From contig PDUO01000012.1 of assembly GCA_003008705.1 (NCBI GenBank), positions 820,870 to 884,869 on the forward strand: DNA of 64,000 nt, in the 5' to 3' direction. The translations under genes were made by a program, and so were the position numbers. The DNA is from Pezicula radicicola. Taxonomy: Eukaryota > Ascomycota > Leotiomycetes > Helotiales > Dermateaceae. This document shows positions 57,991-64,000 of this stretch, one piece after another (positions within the stretch are counted from its first letter, which is position 1; every line of letters starts with the position of its first letter). Under the pieces are notes generated by a model. It was not told the origin of the DNA. It was given only the letters and a program-made list of their open reading frames with translations, and did no database searches.

Positions 57991-60371
57991 ATGGCCGACT
58001 CGGATCTCTCCCTGGAGGGTTTGCTGGCCCGCATTCCTTCGGCCGCCACGCCAACACCAAACCCACAATGTTGCTGTGGTCGCAAAGACTGCGCATTTCT
58101 GGCGTACAATGGTACTGCGTTGGACAATCTAGAGCAAGAGGTGCGAACAGCCGCATCTCTGGGACAAGTGAGTTTTTCTCTCCCATTCTTCATCCAGAAA
58201 TATTGCCCCCAGCAACTCGGAAATGAGCTCTTGTTCGTGCAGATATTGCTCCACACCGCAGATAAACTTTTTGTTCCTATCTCTCGCGCAATTTCATATT
58301 TACATAAGGCGGGGGATATAATAACAAGATAACCGCCACTATGTGCAAGTCACTAACATTTGCTCTACAGGCTCTGTTAATCCGCCACGAGCAGTACATG
58401 GCCGATGCCGAGAAGGAACGTCTGGAAATGAGTACAAGAATCGAGAAACTTGAGAGTGATAAGAAAGAGCTAGCTGCTGAGAATGCGAGGAATATTGAGG
58501 ATAATCGGGGACTCTTGGATCAGTTGGAGGAGTTGAACAGTACAGTCGCTGAATCCGAGACCCACATCAAGTCTCTCGAGGCTACGCTACAGTCGACGAA
58601 CCAAGAACTACGCAGACTGGAGGGACTAGCTTCGCGAACCCACGATCTTGAGATGCAGTTGGCGGCACTGGAGCAGGAACAAGCCAATTTGCAGAGAACG
58701 GTTATCAATACAGAGGCTCAGGAAAGATCGGCTATTCAGAGATGGAAGAAGGCGGAGCGGGGTATACAAGACTTAAATGACCAGTTGGAGAGGATAGAGC
58801 GGGAGTCACGAGAAGAACGAGAACGACATGTGGAGGTTCTAGGTCGGATGGAGAGGCAGAGGACTGTTGAGAGGGAACTGGATACGGCTGCTGGACGATT
58901 GAAGGGTGCTGCTGCTGTGACGTCTGGCGGTAAAAATGGAAGCCAGGTCGTATCGCATTTCGTGAAGGATATCCTGCAGGACAACGCCAATCTACAGCTT
59001 GGTATTGTGGAATTACGCGAGATGCTAATGAATTCGAACGATGAGGTCCAGACACTGCGAGAGCAGTTGGCATTACATTCACCGATAGCGAGAGATGAGG
59101 ATGGTAGTGGCCAGCGGACAATGAGAGCGGAAATGGGGCCGAAAGAGGAGATGGAACAGCATGTTGTCTCCCAGGAGCTGCATATTCATCACCACTACCA
59201 CGCCCCAGCAAAGAAGGAGACCCCACGACCCAGGAAAAAGCGAGCATCTCTAAACTCTGTTATATTTACGCCACCACAGATGGGTTCTCCGAGGACACCA
59301 AGGAGCCGTGCGACGTCGAACGCGATATTATCACAGACCTCCGTTACTATTCCGCAGCCATTGACGCCAAATAATAGTCGTTGGTCCGTGCAGTCTGGTC
59401 AGATGTCTGACTTTGCCCCATCTTCAGTCCCAAGCTCACCTGTTTCCAACTACCGGCACAGTGGCTTATTTGACAGGGGTTTCGATTCTTCAAGACCGAC
59501 TTCTCCGATATCAAGTGTAGGCGGATTCAGTGTTGACCCTATGTCGCCTGGTTTCCAACCTTACCACCGGAAACGTAACTCTAGTGTGTCAACGAGGAGT
59601 TTTGCCCAGCCGGTTAATTTCCAGCCTGAGAACATCATTCATGAAGAAGATGACGACGTTGAAGAAATTCCCGGACTAGAGACAAGTGAACCATCACTGG
59701 AAGATGATTTCGGCCAGTCAAGTTCTTCTGATCATTCCGATGTCCACTACAGTGAAAGCTGGGCAGGGACAGCTTTCCAATCATCTCTACGCCACTCTAC
59801 ATCACACGAATCCATTCTTTCCATTTCCGGCATCGATATACATACGCTGAAATCACGTCCTTCTCAGATCACCATCACAGGTAGTAGTGCTCATTTACGA
59901 CCAAGAACCAGATCATCTTTGGCCTCAGTCGAAACTCTTACAGGATCTTCAATGGTTACAGCAAGACCAATACTTTCCCGGCAAGGGCATGACAGCAGAG
60001 CCTACCTCCGATCCAGCATGGGCCAGACCCACAGTGACACAGACTCTATACGTTCGTCTAACTCCAACGAAGGGCCTGGTATGGGCAAGAAAGTTGGGGG
60101 CTGGTTTGTCGGTCGCTGGGGTGTTTCCCCCGCCAAATCCACGAATGAGCTCCATGCCTCTGCACCAACTCCATCGCCTCAAAACCGATCTGTCAGTACT
60201 CCCGACCCACTGAGGGCTTTTATGGGCCGACCACCTGGTGTCAATCAGAAGGGACCGATTCCTGGGTTCAAGAAATCTGATAATCCAATCCCAAGTATTG
60301 TGACGCCCGTTGCTGTCGATCATGAGGCACTAAGAGAAACCTTGCTGGAGGCCGAGAATGTGGGCACGTAA
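57991..60371 (+). CDS. Conserved fungal coiled-coil protein, unknown function
   Basis: Two exons, join(57991..58167, 58371..60371), 725 residues. A short N-terminus with a Cys cluster (QCCCGRKDCAFLAYNGTALD) is followed by about 230 residues of coiled coil (MSTRIEKLESDKKELAAENA, LLDQLEELNSTVAESETHIK, RHVEVLGRMERQRTVEREL), a conserved FVKDILQDNANLQLGIVELR helix, a His-rich patch (HIHHHYHAPAKKETP), and a long Ser/Pro/Thr-rich disordered tail (FTPPQMGSPRTPRSRATSNA) with acidic patches and a GGWFVGRWGV hydrophobic motif near the end. I know similar unnamed proteins in Pezizomycotina; a cytoskeletal or polarity scaffold role is only a guess from architecture. The terminal codons GTG GGC ACG TAA overlap a perfect GTAAGT donor, so an additional 3' exon and different C-terminus are possible. 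Confidence 0.82.
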
Positions 60372-61235
60372 GTATTAACGGCTGAAGATGTCACTCTTTT
60401 GTATATACATATTACTTTCTTATGATGTTACCTACCACTGCGACTACGCATTTTCCTTCGTACTTAAGAGCGGGCAGGCGTTTGCATGGGATGCGATGGC
60501 ATCGGTAGGTCAGGATACCCTTTTGGTTTTGTTCTTGTAGGCGTATTGCATATAGATGATAATGGATAATATAATAATTGTACTATATTCTGAGAATCTA
60601 GTGTGGGATGTATGTCATGATCTTCTGTCTTTGGAGTGACGGAAACCTCGAAGATGTTATGTCTCCTCAATGATCTTACCTTCATTTATCTCCCTTGCTA
60701 CAATAGGCAAATCAACGCAGCAGGTAGATACCTAGGTACGTAGGTATTCTAAGTCGGGAAACCCTTTGCGATGCTGATGTGCAACAAAGCTGTAGTATGA
60801 AGGAGAAAATGAGGTGAGATGTGAGGTGAGGTGATGAGATCATCCCATTAAACAGACGATACTGTACGCGGGTAATTTCTTTTTCTTCTTGCCCTTTTTT
60901 TTTCTTGGGCCTAGATTGAAGTTTTTGAGGTTTTGCGGTTTTGATGGAGGTTTTGTGGGAGGGTCACGATGGGGGGAAGGTTTCGATATTTCCTTTTTGA
61001 GACGGGAGGTTGTGGAACCTGGGAGTCGGGAGGGGAGGGGAAGAGGGGAGGGGTTGTTTGTTGTCGTGGTTGAATAGGATGGAAGGGAGGATGTGAGGAG
61101 CTTGTGAAAAGGGATGTGAAGGCGAGATGAGATAGGCAGATAAAAAAATCATCCCATTAAGTAGACGGGAGGTCTTTAGGTTTTGAGGTTTTTCTTTTTT
61201 TTTCCCCCGGGTTTTGAGGGAGGAGGAAAGGTTTT
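60372..61235. other. Intergenic, G-rich, precedes the repeat array
   Basis: No gene recognised. ATCATCCCATTAA-AGACG boxes at about 60839 and 61150 match the side boxes of the array that follows, so this is probably its most decayed edge. A GGTACCTAGGTACGTAGG-like palindrome lies near 60730. Confidence 0.45.
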
Positions 61236-63260
61236 TTGTTGCATATCGGATGGGGATCGAGAATATTTCCCTTTTGGGGGGTGGAGGTTTTGTGGGTTGG
61301 GGCTGGATAGAAGGGTTCTAGAAGGGTGGAAGTGAAAGTTGAATGGAAGGGTTCTGGAAGGAAGTGAAGAGGGGAGGGGATTCGGGAATAAGGCTCAGTC
61401 TAAGGATAAAAGGCAAGATGAGATAGGGAGATAAATCGTTCAAGTAAACGGATGATTATATTTTTAGGGAAGGAGAGAGGAGTTTGTTGCATATTGCAAT
61501 GAAAAATAGATATTTCGAATTTGGGGCTGCATAGTGTGGGTAACTTTTAATCAGACTTAGTGAAAGGGGGAATTCAGGAATGAGGCTGAGGTGAAGAGGG
61601 AAGGAACCTTGCGGCTGGGGTTTATGATTTGGTTTGGTGGTTGAATGGAAGGTTTCTAGAAGGAAAGCCTAGTAATGGAAGGTGGTGGAGGTGAGGCTGA
61701 AGGTAGTTACGTGTTTGTGGCTGGGTTGAATGGAAGTGTTTCTTCTAGAAGGAAGTGAAGAGGGGAGTGAGGCTGAGGTTGGAAGGTGAGATGAGATGGG
61801 CAGATTAATCGTTCTATAAAGAAAGCAGACGATTATGTTTTTAGAAGAAAGAGGGGTTTGTTGCATATCGCAATTAAAAGAGATATTTCCTGTTTTGGCG
61901 GTTGTAAAGGTAAAGAGAGGATTCCGTGAAGAGGAGAGTGAGGCTGAGGTAAAGTGAGGTGAGGCAATAAAAATCGTTTTATAAAACGGACGATTATGTA
62001 TTTCCCTCCTTAGGAAGAAAACTTGGAAGAGGAATTTGTTGCATATCGTAATTGACATATTTCCTGTTTGAGAATTTAGAGGCTGAGGGCTAAGTTGCCT
62101 ATTGTAGATTATTTGATTAAGAGGCTGAGAAAGAGGTGACAATGACGGTGAGGTGAGGCAGACGTAGGAATTTTGTTGCATATCGCAATCGAAATATTTC
62201 CTGTTTAAGAATTTAAAGGTTATACAGTACGGAAAGAGGAAATTGGAAATTAGAAGAGGAGGGCGCCATTTATCGGTTAATTTTTAGTAGTTAGCTGTTT
62301 TTTTAAGCAGGTAATTTGAGTTTCAATACTTTTGTTGCATATCGCTGTTGGGGTGTGTATTTCCCGACTTGGAATTCTGTACGTAGGTACGAAGTACTAT
62401 ACGACGAGTTACCGGTTACCGGGCTGGATTGCCTTTTTAGGTTTTTTAAGGGAGTCAATTCAACCGATGATTAATTGTTATGATTTGCTTTTGCTTGGGA
62501 CTTGTTCAATGTAATAGTTTTGTTGCATATCTGCAAATGAGGTGCTCCCGACTTAGAATGCCGTCTCTTGTGACTACTACTAGTACTAAAAGTAGGAAAT
62601 CTGTGGAACTATTACCTAGGAAAAGAGGGGTCTAGTTAAGGACTCTAACGAGCTACGTGCACTTTTGCAAAAAATCATTCCATTACCATATTCTCAATAA
62701 TCTTTGTTGCATGTCTGCAAATGAGGTGCTCCTCCCGATTTACAATGCCATCTCATGTAAGTAACTACTACTAGTACTAAAAGAAGGAAAGATCCGGCGT
62801 CCTTAGCTAGAAAAGAGGGGTTCAAGCTTAGCCTTTAGTTGATTAAGTGCCACTTGCAAAAGAATCACTCTATAATCTCGTTCTCAAGAATCTTTGTTGC
62901 AAGTCTACAATTGCGATACCGCGTTGCGTTGCCCTTTTCAGCTTCAAAGAGAAGGAATCACCAGGAATGTGAACGTAAGATTATTGTACGAGCACCATTT
63001 ATCGTTCCATTTACCTCCGGGAACTTTTACTTAAGGAGCTTTTGTTGCAAGTCTGCAAATGAGGCAATTCCCGACTGAGGATGCCGGTTTCTTACAACAA
63101 GCCGATAAATATTTGAGAGAGGAAATATTCAGAGTCCTGAAGCCGGCGCTTTATTATTTATCGAATCAAGACTCCCCCTTTTCATTGAAAATCCTTCTAT
63201 TACCGTTCACTTGTTGAACTCGAACTTCTTTGTTGCACGTCTTCAAATGTGGTATTTCCC
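61236..63260 (+). repeat. Decayed tandem array of ~180-bp units with TTTGTTGCA core
   Basis: The core TTGTTGCA begins at 61236, 61494, 61858, 62036, 62173, 62332, 62520, 62704, 62894, 63042 and 63230: eleven copies, mostly 137-190 bp apart, with the 364-bp gap equal to two units. Downstream of the core comes a TATTTCCCG or CTCCCGACTT box and then AATGCCG in the later units; about 20-60 bp upstream lies an ATCGTTCTATTAAACGGACG-like box. Units in 61-62 kb also share GGTTGAATGGAAGG and TCTAGAAGGAAGTGAAGAGG. The core can fold, TTGC-loop-GCAA. No open frame spans units. The array is too diverged to be recent. Confidence 0.82.
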
Positions 63261-64000
63261 GGTAAATAATGCCGTGGTCTGTTAATCGCATGTTCAATAC
63301 TAGAATTTAGGTAGAAAGGAACGGTGAAAAGGAGCAAAGGAAAGAGAAATAGGGGGGTGGCGGGCTTAAGCGAGAAGCCGCGGCGACGGAGATCGCCTAT
63401 GGCTTTTCTAGAATGGTGGAAGAAATTTTCAGGTTTGCGGCGGAGACCTGGTCCAGGTTATCGGATCATGGTGGTGCATCGGTGGTCTGATAACTCTGCT
63501 CATCTTCTTTACAGTGGTTTGTCTATGAAAACATATCATGTCATTGATGATACCATATTTTGCTGTTCGCCTGAATTTCCATATTAAGCATTGTTGAGGA
63601 TTACTTGGTTGAAAATCCAATTGGACCTGGTGGGTGGAATTTTTACTGCGGTCAGTCACTGGTTGTCTGATATTTTTGGGTTTTCATGGGTTTTTCTTGG
63701 ATTTTCATCTCTCGCATGGGTTTTCAGCCTTGTTGTTCAAATTTCCCCACGGGCAATGCCGCATGGGTTCCTGCTTATTTTCTTGGTGCACACGTTCTTA
63801 CACCGCATAGGCACGTTCATAGCCACCTTCTACTGGTTCATCCCGAGGATCCCATTAAGCTTTGCCAGCTTTCGGCCGGGTTTTCTTCTTGGTCTTGACG
63901 TATTGTCGTATGAGATAGCATAAAGATATCGTGATGTTTATCCATTGCATTTCCGCATTTGGAAAGGCTGGGTGTATTTCGTATGTTTTTGGAGGCTTTT
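63261..64000. other. Edge region, no gene supported
   Basis: After the array, two frames at 63324-63587 and 63591-63923 are open. The stretch around 63730-63900 (NFPTGNAAWVPAYFLGAHVL) has a somewhat protein-like composition in one frame, but no domain or splice structure is visible and the window ends at 64000. It may be the edge of a gene that lies beyond. Confidence 0.35.

Noticed and set aside
63591..63923. 110-codon hydrophobic frame at the window edge
   Set aside because: Phe/Trp-rich translation with no domain and an overlapping competitor frame; not supportable without sequence beyond 64000.

Overview
The window is nuclear DNA of a filamentous ascomycete (Pezizomycotina; Leotiomycetes is plausible but not proven). 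Evidence: about a dozen multi-exon genes with short introns (50-90 nt, GTAAGT/GTATGT donors, CTAAC/CTGAC branch sites), pyrimidine-rich leaders, no operons, and an 18S-independent gene set typical of moulds (Pom1/DYRK kinase, Pex24-type peroxin with DysF, Has1, Erv41, Erv25, U1-C, GPI-anchored Ser/Thr protein, NB-ARC/TPR NLR-like proteins). All gene models below were spliced by hand from the sequence, with frame conserved across every stated junction unless a break is described.

Layout. 1-6.5 kb is gene-poor, with one small conserved Cys protein (1329-1583) and strongly strand-biased low-complexity DNA including a run of 20 G. 6.5-18.3 kb: a Dia2/Pof3-like TPR/F-box/LRR protein, divergent from Erv41; a membrane GT2 glycosyltransferase; a four-exon gene for an I66-type serine protease inhibitor; an NCS1 nucleobase permease. 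18.3-30 kb is a dynamic accessory stretch: inverted repeat, an NLR-like gene with an 18-bp minisatellite in intron 1 and an in-frame stop before its TPR array, and a second NCS1-like permease with a broken N-terminus. 30-49 kb is mostly housekeeping: Pom1-like kinase divergent from a peroxin, a GPI protein, U1-C divergent from Erv25, and Has1. 49-55.5 kb holds a second NLR-like gene, also with a lesion in its TPR part. 55.5-60.4 kb: Rieske/FAD AIFM3-like oxidoreductase and a coiled-coil protein. 60.4-63.3 kb: a decayed tandem array of about 180-bp units.

Most notable: (1) a 6-nt microexon in the gene for U1-C, itself the 5' splice-site recognition factor; (2) two introns in unrelated genes (NLR 1 and HAS1) that share a near-identical 3' half, the hallmark of introner-like elements, one of them also carrying an expanding minisatellite; (3) a TA-flanked terminal-inverted-repeat element inside another HAS1 intron; (4) the ~180-bp repeat array with a conserved hairpin core; (5) lesions in both NLR genes and in one of the two permeases. 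I found no rRNA, tRNA or CRISPR.
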